In this document: piece after piece, positions 1-12,787 of the stretch
Position numbering within the stretch: the stretch's first letter is position 1
Layout: the number at the start of each line of letters is the position of its first letter
From: Cinnamomum chago
Taxonomy: Eukaryota > Streptophyta > Magnoliopsida > Laurales > Lauraceae
Reading direction: 5' to 3'
DNA: 64,000 nt
Assembly (NCBI GenBank): GCA_038049695.1
Contig: CP142455.1
Span: forward strand, 31,099,501-31,163,500
Position numbers and translations under genes: made by a program
Notes under the pieces: generated by a model
Database searches by the model: none
What the model was told of the DNA's origin: nothing
Seen by the model: only the letters and a program-made list of their open reading frames with translations

Positions 1-25
1 TTCAAAAAAATGCTCCAGCAATATA

Positions 26-2877
26 TCAAGTTTGTGCCGGTGGATTGCGGCAACTTTGCCGGTTATGCCCCTTCTCCTTACAGTTACCACAAGTCACTAC
101 CCTTCGTTGGCGACCACGATCTTCAGTCCGAATCTTGTTCTTCTTCGGCCGCCCTGGCTGTTTAGTGGCTCGTGGTGGGAGAACTCGTTCATCACTTATG
201 TGCTCCCATTGTTTACTGTCACGGGTAGCATGTAGGACTTCACTATACATCGTGCGATATACATTTGAGAGGTACCAATTTTCACAGAATTCATATGGAT
301 CATAGTTTCTAACTCTCATTGAAGCCAATGCATGAGCACACGGGATCCCCAATATATCCCACTTTCGACATGTGCAAGTCTTGCGTTCAACATCGACGAC
401 ATCCATGTACTCCGCTGATTGTACCTGAAACTCAACTAGGCCAGCCACACGAACATGCAGTCGTCTGGCTTCTTCCATTTCTTTTTCCAGCACTTTCTCT
501 GCATACGGTGTTAGACGACTTATAACTGCTTGCGATTCAAGATGCCGCTTCTGGTAAAATTCCATTAGTTTGGCTCGTATTTCCTCCACCTGTTTTGTAA
601 TAGGAAGGACTCTCGTGTCCTTTAAGAGGCTATTTGTGCATTCTGCTGCGTTGCTAGTGAGCATGTCATACCGGCGTCCATCTACATATGCATTGGCCCA
701 ACGTTGCCTTCCAATTGAATCAATGTAAGTGAATGCCTCTTCGCTGATACTCGTATATCAGTCATATATGCATCGTACTCAAACGGCCTGTTCGCTTTGG
801 CGGCACGCCAAAATTTCATAACAATTGCCGCATCACTGAAAGCCACCCTGATATTCTCGGCGATGTGACGACAACAATAACAATGCTTTGCAGAGGGTAT
901 GGTGTTCAAGAGAGCTGGAATAAGACCTTTTTGGCGGTCAGGCACAATAGTCAAATTGTTAGGCTCACCCAGCGCTATATGCAAATTTACAAGGAACCAC
1001 TCCCAACTATCACGTCGCTCGGATTCCGCAAATGCAAAAGCAATTGGGAGGAGCTTATGATTGGCATCGTGTGTAACAGCAACGAGCAAAACACCGGGAT
1101 ACTTCCCTCGAAGATGTGTCCCATCTACAGCAATCATTGGTCTACAAGTATTCATGAAAGACCTTAGACAAACTCCGAATGCCCAAAAAAATCTTCTAAA
1201 ACGGTCTTCAGATGTGGTGTCTATGTTTGTTACTATGCCTGGATTGGTCCTCTGTAGTTCAATACAGTAACTAGGCAGCATTAGAAATGACTCCTCGTAA
1301 GATCCTCGCACTGCACGCAAGGCTATCTTCTTTGCCATATGTGCCTTCCTGTAGGTAATAGTTGTCCCAAATTCCAGTTGGTAGTCGTTCATGATCTCTT
1401 TTGGCTTCAGATTCGCATTTTGTCGGATTCTATCAATGATGATCTCCGCAATTAGCAATGCTGACGCCTGTTTATGTGCCATCCCCATCATTGGCTTCGA
1501 GCATTTATGGACTCGATTATACGTACGCACTTTGAATTGTGGTCCTGATTCCACAATGGAGGCATGAATGCGCCAGGGGCAATTCTGATCTTTACAGCAT
1601 GCTGTCACTTTGTACATGTTGGTCCTCAAGTGCTTCAGAGTAAAGTTTTCATAGATTGCAAACTTGGCCAGAGTCTTCCAGAACGTGTCGCGATCAGGGA
1701 ATTCACGCCCAATCCACATTTCCCGTGCTGAATTGTTTCCAACGTCTGCACTCAATTCTTTAGGTACCATGTTGTCGACGAAATGAACACCTGAATGTTC
1801 ACTTGAAGGACATGCATTGTCTGCTGGATTAGCCCCAGCAACGTTGCTTTTGTCCGCGCCCATCACAACCACTGGAATTTGCCCGATGAAATTATTTTCA
1901 ATAAAATGATTCCCATCACCATACTTTGCCACATCCTCTACGTTATCAACAAATGCATTGTTGACTAGATTAGGGCCGACAATGTTCCTACTATCTGCAG
2001 CCATCACAACTATTGGTACTTGTCCGGTTAGATTTTGTTCATTCAATTGATTCTCAACATCATACTCTGCCCCTTCATCTATATTATCAACACATGCATT
2101 GTTGGCTGGATTAGATACAACAACGTTCCTTCTGTCCACACCCATCGCAACAACTGGATTTTGTTCGGTGCAATTAATTTCATCAAAATCATTCTCATCA
2201 CCATACTCTGCCCCATCCTCTACATTATCAACATCAATTTCTTGACTTGTAATGTCCCGACCTGTTGAAAAATGCATGTCATTATCTTCTTGGAGATCGA
2301 CGGTAGGAAGCTCTGGAACGGCTGTCCCGTCGTTCACTTCTTTTCCCTTGCAATTTAATAATACACCCCTCGATTTCCCAAGATAAGAATGATGCTTGTC
2401 ATTCCTCTGAAACCTACAATGCATCAACATTATAGCAAAATCTGTGTGAGCAATTGGGATTAATATATGATAAATATTTAATTTAAAATACAAAAAGTTA
2501 ACATACCTTGATTGTTCTCCTCCTCTGCATTGTCCATTGTTCGATCTGTTAGAAACATATAAGTATAACCCATTTGTATCCCGACCCGATGCTTTCATCA
2601 TTCTGTTTACATCATTATCATCTTCAATGCTAGCTAGTGCAAATGCACGCCCATTGTGATGAAGGTATTGTATGCTTAAACTTTCAGTCGATGAATCCCA
2701 ATTAGATGCTTCAATTGCTTCGGCAACCAATGACCCATATGTTATGTCGGTTGATAAATACCTCATCTTCTGCTTTCCTCCATTATAGACGGGCCGCATC
2801 ATATCAAACTCAAAGTTTCCATCGTAGTGGAATATGATTAGGATATCACAATCTGACATGCTGTTTATAAATAACAA
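26..2877 (-). pseudogene. MULE (MuDR-type) transposase, frameshifted
   Basis: This gene would encode a Mutator-like transposase that cuts and inserts its own element. Reading from 2877 downward there is an N-terminal PB1-like stretch (starting MSDCDILIIF), an acidic variable linker, a MuDR DNA-binding region (REFPDRDTFWK, then CCKDQNCPW), and the MULE catalytic core with D in AVDGTHLRGKYPG, D in VPDRQKGL and the CYCCRH motif. The reading frame shifts by one base near 745-760. The following frame (26-664) carries the SWIM zinc finger (CTCRKWDILGIPCAHAL) and a CCHC knuckle (CGNCKEKGHNRQSC). A 93-bp GT/AG intron at 2414-2506 is an exact multiple of three and lacks a stop, so the frame also reads through it. 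The frameshift makes the copy inactive unless it is a sequencing error. The terminal repeats were not located; the 3' end probably lies outside the window. Confidence 0.85.
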
Positions 2878-3285
2878 TTATTAAGTTTATACAGTGGTGG
2901 AAACAGAAGGTAGATATGTATGGATAAACAATGCCCATGGTCAAAGGGCAAGTGTATGTTTAAAGTAGATGCATTATGATATTCCAAAGGTTGTACTAAA
3001 TACACAGACTATATACAATTTGAACCACAGAGCAAAATACAAAGATGAAAACTAAATACGACAGTGTAGGAGCGTATCCACCTTTTAAAGAGCTTGAAAT
3101 TTTATCCACCTTTTATCCACCTTTTAACAATCCATGTGCTGTTAAAATTTTATAGATCTAGAAAAATGAAATACTCGAAAAACAATTAACATGGGGCATG
3201 AATGTTCTGTTTTAGTATAGGCTAAATAAAAGAAGAGATGTGATGCCTGTACTGTCAAATACAACCACATTTAAAACCCTAAACC

Positions 3286-3290
<5 letters not shown>

Positions 3291-3318
<28 letters not shown>
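3291..3318. repeat. (AT)n microsatellite
   Basis: Uninterrupted alternating AT for about 28 bases. Confidence 0.95.
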
Positions 3319-4565
3319 TAAACTATGTTAAAATTGAAGATGGGAGTGTCACTTTAGGAGAAGATATCCACGTTTTAGAACTCTAGATGTACTTGGGTGC
3401 CATTTTTTGGGAGAATAAAAAAATGCACATTTATAGCTCTACACACAAAAACGTATGTGAAGATTAAAAAGATGGGAGTGGTTTTTTATGAGCAAATATC
3501 AACTGCTCACAACTAAATATGCACTTCGCTGACAATTTCTAGGACAGATCAAGGTTGTTGATTACTTGTTTAAGGATGTTAAGACATAAAAGGAAGAATA
3601 GTAATCAACAAGTTCGGTAACTGTCGAGTTTTGGGGAGTTTTGGGGAAAACATCAAACTAATAATAATAAACATTAATGTGTGTACCTGCCTTTTCAAAG
3701 AGTGCAACCACCACCATTAATAGAGAACTCGAAGACTTGTAGTGGATTTTCCAGCCTCCAGAAGGGTTGCTCGCACCAGACAAGGTGAACGATGTAAACG
3801 GAAAAAGCAAATGCAACGATGGGTTTTAAGTGTAGTTACAGATGATAGTCGATATCGACTATGTCACTAGAAGACAAAAAAAAAAGGTAAACGTCAATTA
3901 AGGGCCCATTATGTCCGCCGTTTTCTAGTGGGGCCAAATTTAATAATACCTCATTTATGAGGGTTTTTTCAGGTTAAATCCCCTTGTTTTTATATAGAAC
4001 GACAGTTTTTTAAATCCATGGAATAGTTGACAACATTAACAAAGCCCAATCTCATCTATAAAGTATATGCTTTATGAATACATTATTCTCTGTTAACAAA
4101 CAATTAAATGGAACTAATAACTATTTTCTTTCCATTTTGTAAATCTTATTGACATAGATTCGAGCCTTATGATCATTAGATCAGTGATATAATTCTCATG
4201 TCCTGTGTGCTTATTTTCTCATGGTACAATCATCATCATACGAATCTCCAAATCTGTAGTCCACATCCTGTTCGTGCTCTTAAATAATTACAATATAAAA
4301 TTGACACCACATAGAGTGGATGATTAATTTAAAAAAAAAAAGAAAAAGAAAAGAAGAAAGCGATTCAGAAGAAAATTAACCTACTGGAGACACTCTGTTA
4401 TTTGTTTGGGTGGTTAAATGTTAGCCAATGATCTCATCCACGAAACTCGAGTCAAAGATAAAGGTAACAGTCACCTTATCTCTTATCTCTTATGATTCAA
4501 ATGCATGAGATAATGATAAATTTGTATTCAATTGTATTAGATAGACGTGTATTGCGTTAACTCTT

Positions 4566-4625
4566 ATCTACAGGATCACTGCTATAAATTCTGTCATCTA
4601 TAGGATCACTGCTATAAATTTTGTC
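4566..4625. repeat. 30-bp tandem duplication
   Basis: Two adjacent 30-bp units containing GGATCACTGCTATAAATT, differing at two positions. Confidence 0.9.
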
Positions 4626-5233
4626 AATGTATTATAAATACCGTATATTTATATAACGAAGAATATCACCTGATTAGGAAAAACCTGAAAATACTATGAT
4701 AAATTGAAAAGAATGTTGAAGCACACAATGCCACATATAGTCGAATTCCCTTAAATGCCAATAACATTATTAGATCAAATATAAAAATGATGCAAGCAGA
4801 ATGTGAGAAGATCGTGATACTAATATAATAAAATAGGTAAATAATAAAAGCTATATAAAAAACTATTCAATTCGCATGATATTTAGCCATGCTAGCTTCC
4901 TTGAAATGGATACCCATAATTTTTAGTGGCTCCAATATTCAAAGTTGGACCTAATCTTGTAGAGTTAGATAATCTAGAGACTCATGATCAGATCCCTGAT
5001 TCTATGATTTGGGACCCTGGACCCACATTTAAGAAACCCATTAGAGCAATCACTCAAGAGTACCACATTCTAGAGGGTCATCAAGAGAAGTGGGCCCCAC
5101 AAGCCCCGGGGGTTCTTTTTGCAGTTCCGGTAACATGAAAAAACCATTATCTTGTTTGTAATTTGTCCCTCGCTGTCTCTTTGCGCTCGCGAACTCCATC
5201 GCTTCGTTTCTCTGCCGAAAAAAAAAAAAAACA

Positions 5234-6147
5234 ATGGAGGGAACAGGAACAATAACAACTGCGCTTCATCGCTTCTCTCCCTTCTTCTCTATCTCTTCTC
5301 ACTCGAATCTCTCGCTCTGCAACAAATCTCCTCTCACAAAGACTCCATTCAAATCCACCAATGGGTTTCTCTCTCTCCGAGCTGTCAACAGCGCAGTGAA
5401 AGACAAGAGACCCAATCCAAACCGATCAGGTAACTGTTAAACCGCTTCTTCTTGGATAGATTTCACTTGGGTTTCTCTTTTTTTTGGCATATGGTCGCCC
5501 GTGCTGTGCTCGCTTGCTATTGGTAGCGGTTTCTGGGTTTCTGTAAGTGTCCCAATACGAGTTCTTTTTTGATGAATGGGGTTTGGGATTTCATGGGATT
5601 TTGGGAGTTGGAAGAAGACCCAGACCTGAATTCGGGTGGTTTTTTCCATCGCCGGCGCGCGTTAGCATTGTGGGGCTGCTCTGCTAACGTGCGCCTGTGA
5701 GTGATGATGTCGAGGAGCTAAACCAATGGCCTAGCTTCAGTGGTACAGGGAGTCAATCGATGTGTTGATGGAAATTTTTTTTCGGCTATAAAAAATGATT
5801 TGGGTGTTTTCGTTTTAGTGGGTTTTTTTTTTTGGTTGTACATTGTATATATTTTGGATCTTTGTGAGAGAATCGTTGAGCAGCCACAAAGGTAGAATCT
5901 ATATGATGTCATAGTTTTTATATTGTTTTTAGAATTATTCAAGGCATTTAGGATGGATGGTGCTGATATTATATTTCTTTTTGTTGTTGTAGCTTCTGCA
6001 GTGAGATTGCTGCGGATAGAACAAGGTGGTGCATTTGCAGACCTTCTGAATGACAAAGGGAAGAATTCTGGCGAGAATGAGATGGGTTACGTTGAAAGGA
6101 CACTAGGGTTACGCACCCGAGATTTGGATGATAGAGATATCAGTTTG
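5234..6147 (+). CDS. RsmB-like rRNA methyltransferase, exons 1-2 (NusB domain)
   Basis: These are the first two exons of a gene resembling plant NOL1/NOP2/Sun-family proteins with an N-terminal NusB domain (bacterial RsmB homologues, which methylate a cytosine of 16S rRNA). Exon 1 (5234-5429) begins at the first ATG after a CT-rich leader and encodes a Ser/Thr-rich, basic segment with little acid, typical of a plastid transit peptide. It ends TCAG/GTAACT in phase 1. Exon 2 (5993-6147) follows TTGTTGTAG and encodes SAVRLLRIEQGGAFADLL and ERTLGLRTRDLDDRDISL, the start of the NusB-like helical domain. It ends before GTATAA in phase 0, so the 117 codons join cleanly. The next expected exon and the SAM-binding catalytic domain were not found in the window. 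Either the intron is very long and filled by the transposons that follow, or this is a truncated copy. Family assignment rests on remembered similarity. Confidence 0.6.
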
Positions 6148-8173
6148 GTATAATTGCTTTTAAGATTCCTGTCCTATTTTATATAGTTTATTTATTTGTT
6201 TGTTTTTGAATCTATGAAATCATTTGCTTTATATGTTAGAAACATGCTTTTATAATATGTGGAAACACCATTCTAGTTTATAATGAAGGAAATTTGTTAA
6301 CTCTCAGCTGAAAATCATAGTCCTTATTGGTGACCCAAACAACTGATTTGATGCATGGAGCATCGATAGGCCAATCCTTAGATAAAAATTTTAAGAATGA
6401 AATTGATAGTAAAAATAGAGTACGCTGAATGATTCATATGCAGAGGAACAGACTGCATAATTTAGGTGGTTGGTGTTCTGCATTGTTTGACACATTTTTC
6501 AGCCATGATGGTGTACGGGAATTAGAAACCTACCAGATGATATGTTTAATGAGAGTATGAGACTGGAAAAGAGAACCCCTGCAGGTTTTGTGACTAAAAT
6601 GCTATTATGTACCATATAACCAAAATTGAATTTCGTTTTGTTGCACCATGAATACCCAGCCATCACCCTAGTAATTCAAAGCCCAACATAAGTCAAGATC
6701 CAATATTCAGTTGTAATTGATATATTTCACCCTTCTACTCTTTATTAGATCCTCCGGGGGAGCTCATTTGACCATCAATTCCTATGGATTCAAAGCAAAT
6801 GTACGGGCCCTAAATAAAATCACTGTAGGGCTCGCATTCACTGCCATAGATTGAAGTTTGAAAAGCCCCTTAAACCTAGTACAAAGTTCTAGTGTATTTC
6901 TTAGAGCCTAGATGGTGGATGGCCGTCCACAAAAGCGGGACCCTGCATTAAAAGCATGGACCAAAATCTCCGCATACCAGATGTGCAGGGATTCCAATGG
7001 TGGAAATTACCCATAATTCAGGTGTTGTATGATTAGATCAAATGAGATTTAATAATTTCTTATTTATTAACCCACGTAGAGGTGGACAGTTCATGTAATT
7101 GATGATTAAATAAGCATCCAGGACCCCTTGGGCTGGGTTCATGTTTCGTGTATGTTTTAGTCATTGCAGGCACAGATATCGGATTAAGATCTGGTAAGTT
7201 AATTTTTGGGGTCATTATCACACTGCAAGTACGAGGAAGTTTTCCTTATATTTTGCACTGCCATCTTCATGGTGCAACAATATATATGAAAGTTCTCAGA
7301 GCTACCTTGTACTTTCTGAAGATTTCTTTTCTTTTACTATCAAAATATTTTCTTACCCTTTTGGATGGTGAATGGACTAGTTCAACTTGTTAGACTTTGA
7401 AAGTTGATTTTCCAGCGGAATGTTTTGTAAATGGGCTTGACGCATTGAATCCCGAAATCAGGGCAATGAGTGGACCTGAGAAACCCCAAATCTACGTCCA
7501 AAACCTTATCAAGACTTGGACTCGGTAGTCCATCTCGATAGACATCATACACATTAGGGTTGTATTGTACATAGTCAACAACATCCAGTGAGGATCAACT
7601 TTGTCTAATCTGATGGACTGTAAATGTGCTTCCATACTGCAAACCTAGATTCAAATTGAATGAGGCTCATTTGTCCATCTGATGAACATCCCATATTTCG
7701 AGGGTTTAAATTCTTAAAAAAATTTACATTATAAGGCCATTCTTGAAGGGTGAGGGCTCAGTAATGTTACATGGGGGAGCCAGCTATTAGTATCTCTAAT
7801 CTTATAGGAGTAGATATAAGGTGTCTCAGATGTTTTCTATTCATTTATCTCCTGTCAAGATAACCCTTTATAGCCTGTTGGTGAAGTTGTGTTTGCATAT
7901 TTCTGATTTGTATAATGGGGAACATTGCCTGCTCAGCTCTTTTATTTTTTATAGTTTTTTATTTTGTAGTTTTAATAACTTTTTCACTAAAACTATATTT
8001 GGCTGATTCTTTTTTTTTTAAATAAATTTTTAATGACAACTTTTTATTTATTTATTTATTTATTTATTCTATGGAGAGAAAGATGCCAACAAAAATATTA
8101 AGTGCACATTGGTTACAACTCTTTATGTTACAGGAGACAAACATTGTTGAAGGTGCAGTTTGTTGGAGATGTT
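6148..8173. other. Intron-like sequence, no gene seen
   Basis: AT-rich sequence with stops in all frames. Consistent with the second intron of the RsmB-like gene, but no downstream acceptor and exon could be matched. A TTTA microsatellite lies at 8043-8068, just before the hAT insertion. Confidence 0.5.
8043..8068. repeat. (TTTA)n microsatellite
   Basis: About six consecutive TTTA units. Confidence 0.9.
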
Positions 8174-8189
8174 ACCTTGATCAATGATG

Positions 8190-8345
8190 TAAATATCGAC
8201 CGATACGAAGCGTTTCGGCCGATATATCGGGCGTGGCGGTACCACAAAGTATTTATCGGCCGCCACGGGATATCGCACCCGTGGCGGCCCGTATCGGCCG
8301 ATACATGCCGCCACGCTACGTGGCGGCCGATACGACATGGGGGGG
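8190..8345. repeat. Left subterminal palindromic repeats, outer hAT
   Basis: A GC-rich patch in AT-rich surroundings, built from variants of GTATCGGCCGATAC and GTGGCGGCC in both orientations. In hAT elements such subterminal motifs are transposase binding sites; that role here is inferred. Confidence 0.8.
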
Positions 8346-8639
8346 TTTTACTTTTGGATTTTTTACCCATCTCTTTCATCTCTTCCCCTCTATGGTTGCT
8401 GTTTTCACCTCTTTGTGGTCCCAAGTGTCTCCCAAATCCCTCTCTTCAAGATATCTTGCCACCAAATCACCAACAATCCATTATTGAAAGAAATCTAAAG
8501 ATTCAAAACAAGATTCTTCATTATGGTATATGTGATTTTTTTTTCAACTTTTGAGATTATCATTTATCACTCTCTAACTACTATGAATCACAACATAATG
8601 GCATCATTGTGTTGTTTTATTGTAGATCCATGCTTCCTT

Positions 8640-9650
8640 TTGATCTTGCGTGCATATCTTTTGTTTTTTTTTTTATATATTGTTATTTTTATTTTCGGAT
8701 TTATGTTATTTAAAAAAAAAAACATTATCACTTATGGAAAACTCATGAAACAACTTGAAAATAGCTTCATATTGTTAGATCTATGTTTCCCATAGATCAC
8801 ATCAACACATTTTGAATGTTTTTTGATTTTCCTCTATTTTTTATTTTCGGATTTATTTATTTTTTGAAAAAAAAAATGTGAATACTCATGGACAACCCAT
8901 GAAACCACTTGGAAATTGCTTGTAAATGATAGATCTATGTTTCCCATATATCAATCCATCACATTTTGAATTTTTATTGATTTTTCTCTATTTTTTATTT
9001 TCAAATTTATTTTTTTTTGAAAAAAAAAATGTGAATATTCATGGACAACCCATGAAACCACTTGGAAATTGCTTGTAAATGATAGATCTATGTTTCTCAT
9101 AGATCAATCCATCACATTTTTAATTTTTATTGATTTTTCTCTATTTTTTATTTTCGGATTTATTTATTTTTTGAGAAAATAAATGTGAATATTCATGGAC
9201 AACCCATGAAACCACTTGGAAATTGCTTGTAAATGATAGATCTATGTTTCCCATAGATCAATCCATCACATTTTGAATTTGTATTGATTTTTCTCTATTT
9301 TTTATTTTCGGATTTATTTATTTTTTGAAAAAAAAAATGTGAATATTCATGGAAAACCCATGAAACCACTTGGAAATTGCTTGTAAATGATAGATCTATG
9401 TTTCCCATAGATCAATCCATCACATTTTGAATTTTTATTGATTTTTCTCTATTTTTTATTTTCGGATTTATTTATTTTTTGAAAAAAAAAATGTGAATAT
9501 TCATGGACAACCCATGAAACCACTTGGAAATTGATTGTAAATGATAGATCTATGTTTCCCATAGATCAATCCATCACATTTTGAATGTTTATTGATTTTT
9601 ATCTATTTTTTTATTTTCGGATTTATTTATTTTTTAAAATAAAAATAATT
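8640..9650. repeat. ~154-bp tandem array in hAT leader
   Basis: Six to seven head-to-tail units with a period of 153-155 bp (CTCTATTTTTTATTTTCGG recurs near 8832, 8986, 9139, 9293, 9447 and 9602). Each unit includes a T-rich tract, an A-run, CATGGACAACCCATG and the palindrome-like AGATCTATGTTTCCCATAGATC core (split here by one substitution in some units). The array lies between the left end and the transposase start, in the 5' untranslated region or first intron. Confidence 0.95.
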
Positions 9651-12280
9651 TTTAATATTTGAATACCAATCAAATGTCTTGAAAATGGTTCCTATATTTG
9701 TGATATAAGTTTCCTCTAACATGTTTCTTTGTTTTTTTTAAATTTTTAACATACTAGTATACTACTTGTTTATATTTATAGGCAGCCAGGTATTCAATTT
9801 CAGTCCATCTGTCTTTGCCAATTGATAAGTGAAAATGCCTCGTGATATTGATCACGCATGGAGCTTTGGTGAGGCAGTTGAGAATAATAGGTTGAAAATC
9901 AAATGCAAGTTCTGTGGAAAAGTGACCCATGTGGGCATTACAAGATTCAAGCACCACTTGGGCCACATATCTGGCAATGTTGCTAGCTGTATCGAAGTAC
10001 CGAGGGAAGTAAGAGAACAAATGAAAGCTTTTGTTGGCCAAAACAAAGCTAAAAAAGTAGAGATAAAAGAAAAGAGGCGGCAAGATGTTGATGCTGCCCG
10101 TTATGATGTATTTGAGGATGAATATTTTGATGAGGAGGAAGATGCACAGATGGAGGTTGCACGCCGAGAGTCTTTGATGAGTCAACAAGAAGAATATGAA
10201 CGTCGTGCATTTGCTGGAAGCAAATATTATGATGCAGGGGGCTCATCGTCTACTGTGCCAAGCAGGGGCAAGGGCTTTGCGGGGTCCATACGTAGGGCAT
10301 TTAGCACACGGGAACGGGATGCTGATGTAGAAATTATCTCTACAAGAAGAGCAATTCCTCCCCCTGTTGATCCTCTAGCACATAGAAAAGAGGGAGCTAA
10401 ACAACCAAAAATATCAAGTGTTATGAAAGGGGTAATGAAGGCTGCAAGAGATAGATTGGCCAAAACTACAGCAACATGGCTAATTCACAAGAACATACCA
10501 CCTACAGCAGTAGATTCCCCATATTTTCAGACTATTCTTGATGTTGCCGCCGAAGCTGGGCGGGGTATATAAGCGCCCTCCGTATATGATGTGGGCACTA
10601 AATATCTTGAAGAAGAATATAAAGAAATAAAGGCTTGGGTGGAAAAATTTAGACCCATGTGGCAACAGAATGGTGTTGCCATAATGTGTGACGGGTGGAC
10701 CAGCGGCACCCAAACACAATTAATAAACTTTTTAGTGTATTTAGTCGCTGGGACCGTCTTTGTGAAGTTCATTGATGCATCTGAACATAGACGGACAGCC
10801 ACATATATATACTCTTTTATGGATAAAGTTGTAGAGAGTGTGGGAGAAGAGTATATTGTACAGATTGTTACAGATAATGACGCCAATTGCAAGGCAGCAG
10901 GTTTGAAATTAATGGAGAAGAGGACCCATTTATTCTAGACCCCATGTGCAGCACACTGCATAGATCTCATCTTGGAAGAGATTGGAAGGAAGACAAAAGT
11001 GGCTTCATTGATCAAGGCATGTAGAGGAATTACAAGATTTATATATGATCATTCATGAGTGTTAAGCTTGATGAAAAGATACACAAATAACCATGCCTTG
11101 CTGCGTCCAGGATTAACAAGGTTTGCAACCCATTTTCTGGCTATGGAAAGCCTTGTAAAGTTTAGAACGGAGCTCATTCAGATGTTTGCATCAGAAGAAT
11201 GGCTTCGTTCGAGATGGGGCAATGCAACTAGTGGTCCGGAGTTTGAAGTCCCAAACTTGATGAGAGACAATAAATTTTGGAAGAAAGTGAAGAAGATATT
11301 AAAGGTTTTTGAGCCTTTAGTTAAAGTGTTGCGGCTTGTAGATGGTGATGACAAGCCGACAATGAGATTTATATATGAAGCAATGGATCGGGCAAAGCAA
11401 TCCATCGTGGAAAATGTTAGATATCACGAAAAATATATAAAGATTATTGATGCCCGTTGGAACGATCAGTTGCACCATCCATTGCATGCCACAGGTAATT
11501 AATATATATCTTTGAATTTGATACTTTTTTGTTTTCCTAACTAATGTATTTATTATCTTGCTTGCTCACAGTACATTCTACATATTTATAATGTAGGTTA
11601 TTTTTTGAATCCCGAATTCTATTACCGCAATGTCGAACTACACACCGAAGCAATAGATACGGACTTGCGGGTAGGATTACGGGAGGTGTTGAAGAAATTG
11701 TTAGGTCCAGATGATCAAATTGATGCCATACAAGAGGTGAGAGGGTGGTTACTTAAGAGAATTTAATTATGTTGTAGGGGTTTACTGACTTATATCTAAT
11801 TTTCACATTGTAGATATCTATATATACACAAAGGAGAGGAACCTTTGCTGACCCTCTTGTGATACGATCGATTGGAAAGATGTCACCTGGTATGACTATG
11901 AACAAAAGACATATCCACATTGTAGATATCTTGTGATACGATCTAATTTTCTTTATTTATTTTTTGCATTTCAGCTGATTGGTGGATGAATTTTGGAGAG
12001 AGTGCTCCACATCTAAGGAGTGCGGCTGTTCGCATCCTTAGTCAAACTACAACATCTTCTAACTGTGAAAGAAATTGGAGCACTTTCTCTTTGATCCACA
12101 CGAAGGTCAGGAATCGGCTTACCATGCAAAAACTCAATAAGCTTGTATATTGTCATTATAATCTGAAGTTGAGAAACAAAATTAGGGAGAGAAGGGTAAG
12201 GGATAGTCCTGATTATTGTCCCATTAATTTGGATCACATATTTAGAGACGACGATCCCTTACTCCCATGCATGGTTTAAA

Positions 12281-12375
12281 ATCTCGGTCTCGGTCGTGGT
12301 ATCGGCCGGGCCGAAAAACCGATATGATATCGGTATCGGTCGCGGATATCGGTCCGTCTCGGTCATCGCGGTGTG
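12281..12375. repeat. Subterminal repeats at the inner hAT 12.3-kb end
   Basis: Repeated CTCGGTC and TATCGGTATCGGTC-like units in both orientations, lying directly inside the terminal repeat and next to the transposase 3' side. Probable transposase binding sites by analogy with other hAT elements. Confidence 0.75.
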
Positions 12376-12669
12376 AATTTTTTTTTTAATCCAAAAAAAT
12401 TTGCAAAAATATCCAAAAAATCCAGAATATTAGAAAATGCTGGAAAACTATATTTTTTTTCCATTAGTAACAACAATAAATCAAAATCTCGGTCACCTTA
12501 AGTTATGAGTCCTGTCTGTGTCGCAGACTCGCAGTTCACTGTCTTTTTTCCAGTATTTCATATAATGCAAACATTATTGATGCTCTACTCATGATCAATT
12601 CATTAGTGTCAAATATAAGAAGATAAAAATAACATATCAATCATCATTTAATACTAACTTAATCATCAA

Positions 12670-12755
12670 ATAAAGACTAGAGAGACTGGAGAGTACTAGT
12701 AGAGACTAGTGGAGACTGGAGAGTACTAGTAGAGACTAGAGAGAGACTGATGAGT
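12670..12755. repeat. Short tandem repeat GAGTACTAGTAGAGACTAG
   Basis: Two main units of GGAGAGTACTAGTAGAGACT with partial AGAGACT copies around them, just downstream of the inner transposase stop codon. Confidence 0.85.
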
Positions 12756-12787
12756 ATGAGACTATGAGTGTATGACAGATTGACAGC

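Larger units (their letters stand above)
2878..5233. other. Intergenic/MULE 5' flank, no gene seen
   Basis: AT-rich sequence without a convincing coding frame. It probably contains the MULE leader and terminal repeat in its first kilobase, but no end or target duplication could be fixed because the partner end is outside the window. It holds an (AT)n tract at 3291-3318 and a 30-bp tandem duplication at 4566-4625. The last 130 bases, upstream of the RsmB-like start, are richer in CT and GC and are the likely promoter and leader of that gene. Confidence 0.5.

Noticed and set aside
4926-5138. 70-codon plus-strand frame upstream of the RsmB-like gene
   Set aside because: No known domain, overlaps the presumed promoter, and no splice or start context to support it.
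8102-8554. Open frames over the left end of the outer hAT
   Set aside because: They cross the target duplication and the GC palindromes, with no domain and similar frames on both strands.
8640-9650. Regular repeats considered as a CRISPR array
   Set aside because: Units are continuous with no unique spacers, and the context is a plant transposon.
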